Shown: in pieces, positions 33,201 through 43,678 of the stretch
Position numbering within the stretch: the first letter of the stretch is position 1
How the letters are laid out: the number at the start of each line of letters is the position of its first letter
Origin: Phytophthora sp. 'mugwort'
Lineage: Eukaryota; Oomycota; Peronosporomycetes; Peronosporales; Peronosporaceae
Assembly: GCA_033558025.1 (NCBI GenBank)
Contig: JAUCEF010000006.1
Location: forward strand, 1,426,001 to 1,490,000
Direction of reading: 5' to 3'
Length of the DNA stretch: 64,000 nucleotides
Translations under genes and position numbers: made by a program
Notes under the pieces: model-generated
What the model saw: only the letters and a program-made list of their open reading frames with translations
What the model was told of the DNA's origin: nothing
Databases searched by the model: none

Positions 33201-36200
33201 TTCCATTGGTTGCGAATGTGACCCGCAGCAAGGCGATCGCGGAGATAATTGCACATGGATACTTTTACGGCTAGTATCTCTGTGGAACCGATTCGTGGTT
33301 GCGAATCGTTCGCGAATTGCGGCAATTGCTTACACCCAGATTTGCCGAATCACGACGCACCACAGAGTATCATGGAGAGGATTGTGCGTTGATTTCCCTG
33401 AACTGCTCTACTTTCCCCTTATCGATGAACTGCTGGAAACACGAACCCTGAAGCTGTTTCTTCATACATTCATGGACGTAAAAGTTGATACGAAAGTTTT
33501 CTTGAAGTCGAGTGCACCTTACGTCCTTCCGAAATACGTTGTCCAGCAAAATGAGCGGATGCTTCACGCGTATGTTGACGTGTTTAACGGGGCAGGTGAA
33601 GACGTTGTAATGGTTGACAATGATTCAGATGAAGAACCGCCCATGAATATCACTAATCTTCTCTTGAATCATCTCGATTGCGTGCTGAAGGATCTGATTA
33701 TCCATCAGGTGCAAGCAGTGTCGAACAAAAACCGGTTGGCGGAGTGGGAGTTTTTGTTCAAATTCCTGCCAGAGAACTCGACCGTCCGTGATGTGATAAC
33801 GCGGTCCCCGATGCGACTAATGAACTTATTGGCTTGGGAGCTTGGTGGGCCTCAATCTCGCATGGCTAAGCGAGCGATACGTGAGGTAGCAAACTGGTTA
33901 AATGAAGACTCGGGGGAAGCAGAAAGTAGTGAACGTGTAGATAACCTACAGCCTGGGGTGGGTTGCATGCCGCGCCGATATTTTCTCGCGCTCATGACGG
34001 ATCTAGGTAATCGAATTAGTGGCAAAAATCCGTCCGCTATGAAAGTTCGCGCGATCAAAAGCATCGACCATTTGCTGGAACTTTACAGTAGCTCCTCGGC
34101 AGACCCGAGCAGTACACAAAACAATGGAGTCGTCGATCCTTTTGTGCCCAAAGTGATGGCGACTCTAAAAGTCGGTCTGACAGAACGGGGATTACAAGAG
34201 CATGCAATACAAGCGTGGGGGAATTTTCTACGAATGCTGTCAACAAAAGCTTTAGAAGCGAACTTGAGCTCTATCGTCGTCAGCTTGCTTCCATGTCTTG
34301 GTCACGAAACGTCGGCAATTTTGATTGAGGATGGATCTGATATTGGTAGCCAATGTTGGAATGTCGAGTCTTTGGAGCATTTTAGGCACGATGGCCCTGG
34401 TCAAGTACGTCACCAAGGCAATCGAGGCGAGGCTCACACCAAAAGCATGGCAGCGGCGGTGAGTATATTGCGCTATTTGTTTATTGAAATGGGAGCTGAG
34501 ATGAAGCCATATTTCCCGAAGATCCCGTTGCTACCGTCCATTCCAGAACTTGATGAGATTTACGTTATTCTTTACGAGCAAGACGGAGACCCAAGATGCC
34601 GGCCTTTGCGCGAATATTTGATGAACCTATCGGCTTACGTCAATCATCTTGACGTAGCAGTTCGTGAAATGGCGCTAACGCAGCTGCTGCGCTGCTTGGT
34701 TGTGCGTGGCGCTGAGTTAGAGGCTCTCATGCAGAACGAAGGAGACATATTTATCGACACAGCAGTTGCTAGCGTAGTGCAGTCTATTTTGCAGCTTTCT
34801 CGCACGGAGAGCCATGACCCTATTAAACTCCTTTGCGCTCGATGTTTGGGGGCATTGGGGGCAATTGATGGTGCCCGCGTGCCGTTAAACATGTTTTATA
34901 CTTCTGGACCTCAAGGAGGCGCTGCAGTCGCAAAAGAAAAGCAGTACCAAAAGATCGAGTATTCTACGAAGGACTTAGCATGTGTACTAATCGAGACATG
35001 GCTGGTAAAGGAGTTACGTGCAGCTCCCGAGAACACGGATTCGTTAGCATTTGCTATCCAGGAATTGCTGAAATTTCTCGCAGAACTGACGGCAGATCCA
35101 CAGCATAGCGGACAAAGCCTGGTATCGACGAGCACGGTTGGTTCGTCGTATAAGGCAAGACGAGACCCCCGTTCCCCCATGCCCGAATGGATGAAAAGAC
35201 GATTTGAACGAAAAGATGTTCTTCAGTTTATTGGGCCCTATTGGTCAACAAATTACTCCCTGTCAGGTGGCCGATCGTCGCGCCGAAACGGTATCAGTGG
35301 ATCTGACCACCGATCATCAGCAAGTACTGAGCGGAACCTGAATCCGGCGCGAGATGACATGTCGTTTTATGAAAAATATGGGACGTCGTATGAAGATTGG
35401 ATACTGATGTGGTGCAGACGATTAATTTCTCTTTCCCAGCCACCTGAGAGGAAGATTTTCCAGGCGTGCAGAACTGCACTCCCAACATGCCCTCACATAT
35501 CCCAATTTTTGCTGCCTTATCTGATACAAAATGTACTTCGGTCAGGAAGATCTGAAGTTGGAGAAGAGCTCAAGAGAGAAGTCATGGCAGTTTTAGACGA
35601 CCAGGATTGTGGTATTTTAGTGGATGATGCTCTAATGGTTCCGACTGAATCAGAGCATACGAATGACTCTCTCGACAGCACTGGTGGTAAGTCCGGAAAA
35701 GCCGTTGGCGATTTCTTTCGTCGCCACGACCAATGCTCCCAAACCATTTTTTCGACGATTGATGAACTGAATGAGTGGATCTGGACAAGCGAGAAGAAAC
35801 GTCTTGCTCTAAGTGGTAGTGCTGCAAGTCGCCAAACGTCTGCTTCTGGTCGCAGTGACGTGGCCTCAGAAACTGATGATCACGAAAAAGATTATCTAGA
35901 GGAGTTTCTAAAAGATATTCCCAGTCGATCACTATCGAATGCGGCATACCAAATCAAAGCATATGCTCGGGCAATTCAATATTTTGAAGTCCATCTGCGG
36001 CAGGAAGAGTTTAAGGAGACGGAAACAAGAAGCACCAATGTTGAGGTGGCTGGCCCGATCCGTCTCTCGTTGGTCTCTAATAATGCTATTTATCTCCAGC
36101 AGCTCTACAAGAGCGTAGACGAGCCGGACTCACTGATGGGTTTAGCATCGTTGCGCCGCATGTACGACGCATGTCGGCACAATGATGCCGGAGCAGACCT

Positions 36201-39200
36201 GCAAGGCGAGAGTCAAGATGAGGGCCTGAATCTCACTGATATGATGCATCAGATTGTCGATCACGAGCAGCTTGCACAATGGGAAGACGCACTGGCTTGC
36301 TATGAGCAAGCAATTCAAGAAATCCAGTCTGCATTATCATCCAGATCGTTGCCTCCAAGCAGACCGCTTTATAGCCAACTCGCGATGATGCAGCCCCCTG
36401 CGCAAATTTTGGATGCGGAAAACGCACTCAAAGATCCAGATATGATAAAGCCCAAACTATATGCGGGGATGATTGGCTGTCTTATTCAACTTGGGCGCCT
36501 TGAAAGTGCATTGCAACATATCAATGGCATCATTACCCAAGAACCTCAATTCATGGCTACGATGTATCCCTATGCGCTCGAGTGTTCGTGGCGGTTATCA
36601 CGATGGGAGCTACTCACAGATTTACTGAGTGCTGAAAAGCAAACCCCACTACTGCACTTCTCGGGAAGCTCTTCTGATGACATAGCAAACACTCGGCTGA
36701 AGGGCTTAGACGTTTCGCAACTGATGCTGGTTCGCGTGCTACATAGCTTACACGGTGGCCAACAGGAAGAATTTCAGCGCCACTTGAGGGCAGCACGACT
36801 GGAAGTGATGGGACCGCTCGCCGCGGCATCGGCTGAGTCATACCAACGCGCGTATCCCCTTCTACACGATCTTCACTTTCTACACGAGGCAGAGCAAGGA
36901 TTCATATTTCTGCAAAACACGAAGGAGTGCGATGACCTCAGTCGACGCAGTCTTCTCTGGAGAAAACAGACCCCTTGGAATGTGCGCTATGATGCGATGG
37001 CGACGCAGCTCAAGTACCGTGACCCGATACTTGCACTACGGCGAGTAATTTTGCACGAGGCAGGGCTTCGAAACGAAGTATCGGAAAATTGGCTAGTGTA
37101 CGCTAAGTTAGCCAGAAAAGAAGGGTATATTCGAACAGCCACCAGCGCGGTGATGCATGCCCATGCAATGAACAACCAGTATGCCCTGATAGAAAAGGCA
37201 AAGCTGCTCGTGAGCCAAGATCGAATGTACGAGGCGTTGCAAGTTCTCGAGCCCCTTGATATCGACGCGTCTACGTTGGATTTCGATGTTGATGATCCTC
37301 ACCTTTGCGCCAAGAATTTGCTTTTGGCGACCAACTGGATGCAGGAATCGGGCCAACGCCAAGGTAAAAAGGTGATTGAGCGATATGAAGCGGTTATTCA
37401 CTTTGATCCAACGTGGGAGAAAGGATATTTTTTTCTGGCAAAGTACTACGAGTATTTGCTAAGCATGAGCCACCCAGACGCTCTCAATGGGTCAATGAGT
37501 AGTGACGAGGCGGCCGGACTTCTGGTTGATTCGGTGTTTCACACCCATTTGATCGATTTGATGAAGAATTATGTGCTAGCACTAGCTCACGGAACGAAGT
37601 TCGTTTTTCAGTCACTTCCACGACTTTTAACGCTGTGGTTCGAATACGGAGAAGTACTGTACGGAAGCACTCGTGGGCGATCTAGCCACAAGGTGAACAA
37701 GACTCTAAGGCAGATTGAAATCGGGCTGAGCCAGTCCACTGATGAGCAGAAGGTACTCGACGATATTACTCAAGTTGTGAATCAAGCTGCTGAAACCTTG
37801 CCTGCGTATGAATGGCTGGTGTGCTTTCCACAAGTAACATCGCGAGTTTGCCACCCCAATCCGGATGTAGTCAACGGTGTAAAAAAAATCATGGTTCGTG
37901 TGCTCCTGGCTTATCCAACGCAGGCGATGTGGTCACTGCTAGGTCTGTCGCGGTCATTGAATCCCCAGCGACGAAGTCGTGCGCGTGAGATTATCTCAAG
38001 CGCACAGCAGCAGTTTCTGTCACAGGGACTTAAAGAAATTGCAGATAGCTTCTCCGAGGGCATGAAAATGGCCGAAGAGCTTATTAGTCTTGCCGCCCAT
38101 GACCCCGGTAAAAGCCAACGCAAGATCCACATTCGACTGAGCCGGATTCGAACTAAAATTCTGGTCCCAATCCAGGCGGCTCTGACCACGATCCTGCCGA
38201 CATCTGGGCTTGCGCCCCGCGACGAACTTCACGTTGCCTTCTCATCAAACGCGCAGATTTACATTAAGGCTTTCAGTGACAAGGCGGATGTAATGATGAC
38301 CAAGGAGAAACCCAAGCGCATCGAAATTCTGGGCACCGACGGGCAATTATACCCATTTCTGTGCAAGCGTGAAAAGACCGGCGATCTTCGCAAGGACGCG
38401 CGTATGATGGAGTTTAACTCGATGATCAACAAGCTCCTTCAAAAGGACCGAGAAGGCCGCAAGCGCAAGCTGCGATTGCGTACCTACGCCGTCGTGTGCT
38501 TGAATGAAGAGAGCGGACTGATGGAGTGGGTGCGACATACGAAGGCCATGCGGCAGCTCATCGGCCAGATTCACAAGACTGAATGTGGCTATATACAGCC
38601 TGTTCGGCTAACGCATGAAATCAAGGAGTGTTTTATGAATATGCAAAAGAAGTTCGCGAACGATCCTCCCGCCATGGCTCGGTACTATCGTCGCAAGGTG
38701 CTGTCGACGCCGGTTTTCACACCAAGGTTCCATCAATGGTTTTACAACAATTTCGCCGACCCGACTGCGTGGTTCGAGGCTAGGCTTATGTTCTCGCGGT
38801 CGGCAGCCGTGTGGTCCATGGTGGGGCACATTGTTGGCCTTGGTGATCGTCATGGAGAAAACATACTGATCGACTGCACAAATGGCGAGTGCGTGCATGT
38901 GGATTTTGACTGCCTATTCGACAAGGGCCTCAAGCTGGCAAAGCCCGAGATTGTGCCATTCCGTTTGACGCCCAACATCATTGACGCTTTCGGGATCACG
39001 GGGTACGAAGGGGTATTTCGTCGCGTAAGCGAGGTGACGATGCAATTGCTTCGAGAGAACAAGGCGACCCTGCGCAGCGTGTTGGAATCCTTTATCCACG
39101 ACCCACTAGTCGAGTGGGGTCGTCGTGGCAAAGCTACACAAAGCAGCGCTAGCTCAGGTAAATCCGCAGCCGAGCTGTCCAGCGAGCGCAGCAAGCAAGA

Positions 39201-39420
39201 AACCCGACTTGTCCTAAAGACCATCGACGATCGGTTGCGAGGCATCTACAACCTGGGTGATGCTATCCGCCCGCTCGTGCCGTCATCACACCGCAGCATC
39301 CTCCCGGAGACTGAAACATTGCCACTATCGGTGCAAGGCCAAGTTGAAAAGCTCATCCATGAGGCTACATCGCATGAAAACCTCGCCCAAATGTATATCG
39401 GATGGATGCCGTTCTTGTAG
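30253..39420 (+). CDS. ATR: ATR-type PIKK checkpoint kinase, single exon
   Basis: 3,055 aa in one uninterrupted frame from the ATG at 30253. HEAT-repeat-like helices fill the first two thirds, with a probable UME segment and then FAT-like helical repeats. The kinase domain near the end shows LRKDARMMEFNSMINKLL, the catalytic loop GLGDRHGENILID, and HVDFDCLFDKG; FRLTPNIIDAFGITGYEGVF and FIHDPLVEW follow. The FATC tail ends QMYIGWMPFL, close to ATR's QMYLGW-P. These features fit ATR better than ATM, TOR or DNA-PKcs. ATR, with ATRIP, senses RPA-coated single-stranded DNA. The absence of introns over 9.2 kb is unusual for eukaryotes but common in oomycetes. Confidence 0.9.
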   Translation: MASRSSAEETEKGDVDSLLRVVRAHQRQHDDEAYDSSTLAAIRRCKTMLTKLRKLLPKLMRPIATLPTDRAGPVLQDLCHLLTLLLGGGACPHSMTLFMEGNKAVARSENPAVSGFPSYPTMATMLFYMVSFYTNERLRQAQRDVRNVTLQMVLFLQRNDVYGFIHFFRDTVQLLEDCFLLEESLKNRESIEILPGGASIACYLDTAIHVYQDAEGPLGAKSNVMLCGCMPITDANQLYVRRKQLMEMLPSIHVSSYRMVVVLRQSVVVLADQIIREHSAMLGEDQSFDRLCQLVELFVIKNDELVKNADEAHVIGAVSSQDADEVSRSTLRLLHTMLQASISSERRFVRLTLMYLNAGFLREANPRALKACAAILLLIGDAYPRLSKFATDALWPPFESWIYGNMGLVCDRNCGSKNTVDTIWMAVFSILGLYTRQSSTASSASLFVELLEHVDVTVSIPAMISSIIDTIYHVLSTKDLLTKVARFISNELVRNRPHTVSSSQIANTTKKRKRNEMHLDRQGPSSILRRENNSELHEDLGRWILDLLFIGNGSERKSIVGFTTALRVILPLRRYIVAFARLESFSIFRAILQRVDLIVNTHAPSLTSLTSEYLDLWIILLRYFDDHELEKYRDLLTKVVGSVETQEIFARSVERDKTFGVPDCWEYLDFLGLYQRHPKCHDISPTERLAEVSYDYLRSADAVIDVLFRKSVALRGPFLVYFVWSRPVTLNIVDEDSWRNALPWKVAYRAILQETSLDAAARSYLAMTPLLAFFVVSGSLSSPKKMASCLMEAFSGKIQRAASDTILSAIVQACGAVLCATAYGQASVEGENNLCDRKSSAVYSFSKNCQCRQISKGCQAMPIPLALFEPIICCETGSASESVQVVKVNALSSVFEHSEVDYGKDQTAIRFVEYLLTCFEHGSERVRQAVVEAVVRQPCLLDAMIDPAKEGLAGLMERLESRMTAAEESNSDSDIAAMMLTSGSIGCECDPQQGDRGDNCTWILLRLVSLWNRFVVANRSRIAAIAYTQICRITTHHRVSWRGLCVDFPELLYFPLIDELLETRTLKLFLHTFMDVKVDTKVFLKSSAPYVLPKYVVQQNERMLHAYVDVFNGAGEDVVMVDNDSDEEPPMNITNLLLNHLDCVLKDLIIHQVQAVSNKNRLAEWEFLFKFLPENSTVRDVITRSPMRLMNLLAWELGGPQSRMAKRAIREVANWLNEDSGEAESSERVDNLQPGVGCMPRRYFLALMTDLGNRISGKNPSAMKVRAIKSIDHLLELYSSSSADPSSTQNNGVVDPFVPKVMATLKVGLTERGLQEHAIQAWGNFLRMLSTKALEANLSSIVVSLLPCLGHETSAILIEDGSDIGSQCWNVESLEHFRHDGPGQVRHQGNRGEAHTKSMAAAVSILRYLFIEMGAEMKPYFPKIPLLPSIPELDEIYVILYEQDGDPRCRPLREYLMNLSAYVNHLDVAVREMALTQLLRCLVVRGAELEALMQNEGDIFIDTAVASVVQSILQLSRTESHDPIKLLCARCLGALGAIDGARVPLNMFYTSGPQGGAAVAKEKQYQKIEYSTKDLACVLIETWLVKELRAAPENTDSLAFAIQELLKFLAELTADPQHSGQSLVSTSTVGSSYKARRDPRSPMPEWMKRRFERKDVLQFIGPYWSTNYSLSGGRSSRRNGISGSDHRSSASTERNLNPARDDMSFYEKYGTSYEDWILMWCRRLISLSQPPERKIFQACRTALPTCPHISQFLLPYLIQNVLRSGRSEVGEELKREVMAVLDDQDCGILVDDALMVPTESEHTNDSLDSTGGKSGKAVGDFFRRHDQCSQTIFSTIDELNEWIWTSEKKRLALSGSAASRQTSASGRSDVASETDDHEKDYLEEFLKDIPSRSLSNAAYQIKAYARAIQYFEVHLRQEEFKETETRSTNVEVAGPIRLSLVSNNAIYLQQLYKSVDEPDSLMGLASLRRMYDACRHNDAGADLQGESQDEGLNLTDMMHQIVDHEQLAQWEDALACYEQAIQEIQSALSSRSLPPSRPLYSQLAMMQPPAQILDAENALKDPDMIKPKLYAGMIGCLIQLGRLESALQHINGIITQEPQFMATMYPYALECSWRLSRWELLTDLLSAEKQTPLLHFSGSSSDDIANTRLKGLDVSQLMLVRVLHSLHGGQQEEFQRHLRAARLEVMGPLAAASAESYQRAYPLLHDLHFLHEAEQGFIFLQNTKECDDLSRRSLLWRKQTPWNVRYDAMATQLKYRDPILALRRVILHEAGLRNEVSENWLVYAKLARKEGYIRTATSAVMHAHAMNNQYALIEKAKLLVSQDRMYEALQVLEPLDIDASTLDFDVDDPHLCAKNLLLATNWMQESGQRQGKKVIERYEAVIHFDPTWEKGYFFLAKYYEYLLSMSHPDALNGSMSSDEAAGLLVDSVFHTHLIDLMKNYVLALAHGTKFVFQSLPRLLTLWFEYGEVLYGSTRGRSSHKVNKTLRQIEIGLSQSTDEQKVLDDITQVVNQAAETLPAYEWLVCFPQVTSRVCHPNPDVVNGVKKIMVRVLLAYPTQAMWSLLGLSRSLNPQRRSRAREIISSAQQQFLSQGLKEIADSFSEGMKMAEELISLAAHDPGKSQRKIHIRLSRIRTKILVPIQAALTTILPTSGLAPRDELHVAFSSNAQIYIKAFSDKADVMMTKEKPKRIEILGTDGQLYPFLCKREKTGDLRKDARMMEFNSMINKLLQKDREGRKRKLRLRTYAVVCLNEESGLMEWVRHTKAMRQLIGQIHKTECGYIQPVRLTHEIKECFMNMQKKFANDPPAMARYYRRKVLSTPVFTPRFHQWFYNNFADPTAWFEARLMFSRSAAVWSMVGHIVGLGDRHGENILIDCTNGECVHVDFDCLFDKGLKLAKPEIVPFRLTPNIIDAFGITGYEGVFRRVSEVTMQLLRENKATLRSVLESFIHDPLVEWGRRGKATQSSASSGKSAAELSSERSKQETRLVLKTIDDRLRGIYNLGDAIRPLVPSSHRSILPETETLPLSVQGQVEKLIHEATSHENLAQMYIGWMPFL

Positions 39421-39493
39421 CCACAGTCGGTAAAAACGTTAAAACACACAATAACGAATTTACGATATCGAGAGTACAGTATAATACATCCCA

Positions 39494-40784
39494 ATGGAGG
39501 TGATCGCAGTCGGCACCGCAGCCATCGACGTGGTCCACGAAGTGGCTGTATATCCGGAAGGTTCGTGGTTTCGGCTTGCGTAGATGACGAGTGCAATGAC
39601 TGACAATTTCCGTTGTAGAGGACACCAAGGCGCGATCGTTGGCGGCATACAAGTGCAGAGGCGGAAACGCTGCAAATGTATTGGTAATTGACCACAATCT
39701 CTCTCTTTATGTACAATTATAGGCAAAAAGATAACTAATCTCACTACACAGGTGGTTTGCTCGCAACTTGGTGGTTGCTGTCACTGGTTGAGTACGTCGA
39801 CTGACCCGGAAAACGACAGTGACGCCGCGTTTATTCACGCTGACCTCGCTGCGTTCAATGTGGACTGCTCACTAGCAGTCATTGAGAAGTTGGGCAGCAT
39901 GCCGGTATCGGTGAGTTTGGGTATTGATGTGGAAAATACTGTCTTCTGATGTGCTACGTTCTAACTTGGCTATGTGCTTTGGGATGATAGTACATTATTG
40001 CTAGTAGAGCGACGGGTTCGAGGACGATCGTGCACTCCCGTTCGATTGCAGAATTGACTTTTGAAGCTTTTGCAGGACAAATTGAACTGTACCTGAAGGA
40101 GATCCGACAAGATGTGAATGCACCCGTGTTGTTTCACTTTGAAGGACGCAATATGGAAATTGTGAGAAAGATGATGCTTTATGTCCGAGAGCATGCACCT
40201 CAAGCAAAGCTGTCGGTTGAGATTGAGTTCCCGAGATATCCCTGGAGTCTTGCGAAGACGTAAGAGCACCAGATTTAGGGTGTATAAGCAGGTTTTGGGT
40301 CTCTCTGATCGATGTATTCGGCTGTGTGTGTAGGCTCGCGTCACTAGCAGACTATGTGTTCCTGTCCAAGGATTATCTGCGCGACAACATCCACATTCCC
40401 ACCGCCAAAGGGTTTTTCAAATCCATTCTCGCGCAACAATGGGGTGAGAACTGGAAGCAATGGGTCAAGGCATTTATCTGTCCTTGGTGTTCGGATGGCG
40501 TGTATTATCTGGAAATGGCTGGCTCAACGGTGCATCATATTCCCGCTGCTCACCTTGATCAAGTGGTGGAATCCAACGGAGCAGGAGATTCTTTTATCGG
40601 AGCTACTCTTGCGGGGTTATCTCGTGGCGCTGCCCCGCTTCACCTTGTTTTGAAGACTGCGTGTGACGTAGCGACTGTAAAGTGCTCACAGCACGGGTTT
40701 AAGCTCCCCACCGACAAGCTCTTGAAGTGGCAGCAAATTCTCCAGCATTCAGGATGTTCTGACGACATGGATGTGTCTAAGTAG
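39494..40784 (+). CDS. ketohexokinase-like pfkB sugar kinase, five exons
   Basis: Exons 39494-39560, 39619-39683, 39752-39910, 39991-40259 and 40334-40784 give 336 aa with all junctions in frame. The N-terminus VIAVGTAAIDVVHEVAVYPE and KCRGGNAANVLVV form the sugar-binding pfkB signature. APVLFHFEGRN corresponds to ketohexokinase's HIEGRN, and ESNGAGDSFIGA is the C-terminal anion-hole signature with the catalytic Asp. Ketohexokinase phosphorylates fructose at C1. Substrate in this organism is inferred; other ribokinase-family sugars are possible. Starts only 73 bp after the ATR stop. A broken copy with the same exon layout lies at 52864-54195. Confidence 0.82.
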
Positions 40785-41688
40785 TTTTGAATTAACCGTC
40801 TCATAATGCGATTTTATCCACCGAATCGTGCTAATGATTTGTTTTTTGCTGTCGAGCCAGATGAGACCATACAAACCAAGGGCGTCACTTGCGGCCCAAA
40901 TTGAACTCTTATTCTAAGGCTGGATGAGTAACACACTCTGTTTCATCGGAGCTTTTGACACTAGAGGAGGATCATGACGGAGATGTTGTTGTGCCTCGGA
41001 GGCCTGCGGCAAGTCGTAGGAAATCAGCAAAGCAGCAGGATGGCGATGATGAAACCTGAAGTCAGGCCCAGCACTGGAATATTCTTCTAACCCCAAAGTT
41101 GCCAAGCGGGGCTGTGGCACAATCTTTATCTTAAAGGCATGCGATCAGACTGCGCGGATACAATACGCAACTATGGCGAGCAGCGTCCTTCCTGGTGGAA
41201 TACATCTACAATGTGCCGGTACGCTTTGTTCCGTTGTATGAACGAGTTTCGTACTATGCAATAATTTTTTTAATAGGGGCTCTTTCACTGCATGTGTGAG
41301 TCGGATGTGTATACCGGTACGGGACTGTTTCAGTCGAAGCGGAATGCGGAACGCAATTGTTGTGTAGGAAAAGTTTAGTGATTTGTAGGGAGATATACAA
41401 CCCCGCTTGATGAACTGGGACAACAAAAACTCAATATATCAATATCAATAACTTAATTTCAGTTGACGGAACTAGAAAACCTGGCGATTAAGAAATAATA
41501 CGGCCAGGTACGTAGCTGGGTGTTGAGACCACGCAGCGGGTGTGGAATACTAACCTTGCATGGCTCTCTCAGTGATGTCTTCTACGATGATACCACGACG
41601 AGCATATTTTTGCGTTCAGTTCCAAAGTGAAAGTCAACACAAGTTTTGCTTATTCCTTCAATGTTCATTGAATTACTTCAAGTATTTT
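40785..41688. other. intergenic stretch with decayed coding-like sequence
   Basis: No intact gene. The + strand around 41140-41290 (YNTQLWRAASFLVEYIYNV and following) stays open and slightly hydrophobic but has stops on both sides and no recognised family. Could be a dead gene piece. Confidence 0.3.
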
Positions 41689-43387
41689 CTATACTGGAGG
41701 ACCGCCAAATGTTGCCTTCCCAGAGAAGGTCCGCACCAACGTGCTGCGAATTCCACCAGCTAAGCTCGTAACACCCCACGATCTCGCAGAATTCCCGCTT
41801 CCTATGTCTGGTCCAGCTGGGGTTGACGAAGCATGCAACCACGAACTCAACGTAGTTTCCAGACGTTTGAAGCCACCCAAACCCATGAGGTCCAAACGAT
41901 TCTTTGGAGTGTATGCGGTACTCACAGCTGTACTATTAAGCGTGTCCGTATCCGTGCCGGAATCAGTGTTGTTGCTACTATTGCTCAATGATCTCATGAG
42001 CGTGTTGTACTCAACTTCGAGCTTGAAACACCAGCTACGGAGATACATGACGCCTGCTTCAAATGGAGCTGCTTGAAGCTCGTTTTGTTTCCCATTACTC
42101 CGTGCAAAGTTGCTGCGATGGAGAAGAACAAACGTATCAAAAGAAAACAACGTCAGAAAAACGAGAATATATCAGCAAACTAAGAAACCGACGCACTCGA
42201 TGATAACGGCGATGCCCTGCTCAAGTAGTCGGGGGAACAAATCAACGTAAGATGATGAAGGTTCGGCCAGCATACGCTGTCCAATAGGCTCGAAGAGGTG
42301 CTGCACAAGGCGCTCGATAAATTCTCTCTGCATATACGAACGACAATGTTAGGAGTAACTGTGATACCTCGAGGAAACCTTATAGTTAAGTAAATTAACT
42401 CACTGCGGAGATCTGAGATTTGCCGGCTCTCTTACTTGCTGTGGGTGTGCACATGTGCTTGGCAATCTACGCGATAGCCAACATTAAGCGGTGTCAGTAA
42501 ACGAACAAGTCGACGATGAACTTTAGCAATACAAAACACACCATCTCAACGACGTCAACGAGACTTTCAGTCAAATCAGCGAGATGGATCTTGCATTCGG
42601 CATCGACATCTAATAATTCCACGGAAATGTGACGGATCTGAGGAATTAAGACGGGCTTGTCTCGAGGAACTCGCGGGGTGCGGACGGTACCGGAATCCAT
42701 TGGATCTCGAGGCGTCGACGCCACAGAGGAACAAGAAGAAGACGCCGACGATGTTTGCGATGCTGGCTTTGGTGTCTTGGACTGCTGAGTGGGTCGCTTG
42801 GGTTGAGTGCCATCATGATCGATACTTTCATTACTATCAATAAGGCGCAATATATGAGCAGTCTGAAGTGCGAGTCGTGTGAGAATGTCGTGCTGAGCCA
42901 CCATCGCCCAGAGCACGGTATCTGCCTCTCCTTTGTATTGTCCTCCGTCAGACGCTGTACCCTGATGCCGAAGAGCGCTACCCCACAGTGATCGAGTCGC
43001 GTGCGTCCACACCAGATATTTCCGAAGTGTTGGCAATAACATTGACAAAAGCATTACAAACGGACACGAGCTTTTTGACTCGGACCGCGGATCCACAGTG
43101 TCTGCTACGTCATCAAGAGCTTGAAGTATTTGCCTCCCAGTTTGTGATACACTTGCTTCCGTGTAGCCTTCCCCATCCACACGGCTTAGATGTTGGTGCA
43201 GTTCTCCATATAGTCGAACATTCGAGCGGAAAAAGGATAAATCAACGCTATGCCCCGTTGTTGGACCCCCAGGTTCATTTGGTTGTGCAGCGATTGTACC
43301 AGGAACATTGTTTCCGTCACGCCCTCCGTCGCTTTGGGGCACCTCGCTATTTTTCTTTCCAATCTTCTTCTTTCCTCGCTTGGTCAT
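41689..43387 (-). CDS. hypothetical protein, four exons
   Basis: Exons 43387-42542, 42466-42404, 42327-42197 and 42112-41689 join in frame (VVEM|IAKHMC, QISA|REFIERL, AVII|D|NFARSN) to about 487 aa. All introns are GT-AG, 69-85 bp. The N-terminus is Lys-rich (MTKRGKKKIGKK), possibly nuclear. A helical region follows (PTLRKYLVWTHATRSLW, LTRLALQTAHILRLID). A Ser/Thr/Pro-rich linker (about residues 205-245) precedes a second helical region. No known domain identified. Lies head-to-tail behind the HECT gene. Confidence 0.65.
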
Positions 43388-43678
43388 CGCTACCCACGCT
43401 GTTGTTCGTGTATACGAGTTGTCGTGGTGCCAAAGTAAAGCTCCAAAACAAGTATTCCTATCTGTTCCCAGCCAGCGTTAACCGACGGGAGATCTTACAA
43501 TAATAGTACACAGGTACAGTAGCTTGTGGTGAAACCATTGCAGGAACTCAGTATACAGGGTACTATCAAAACACTGTCCCAGCATAAAACGTCACGTACA
43601 CTTCACTAATCCAGCTTTCATCATTTACATACTTCACCATGTAGCTTCTCATCCCTGTAGCATCTTAATGCAGCTACA

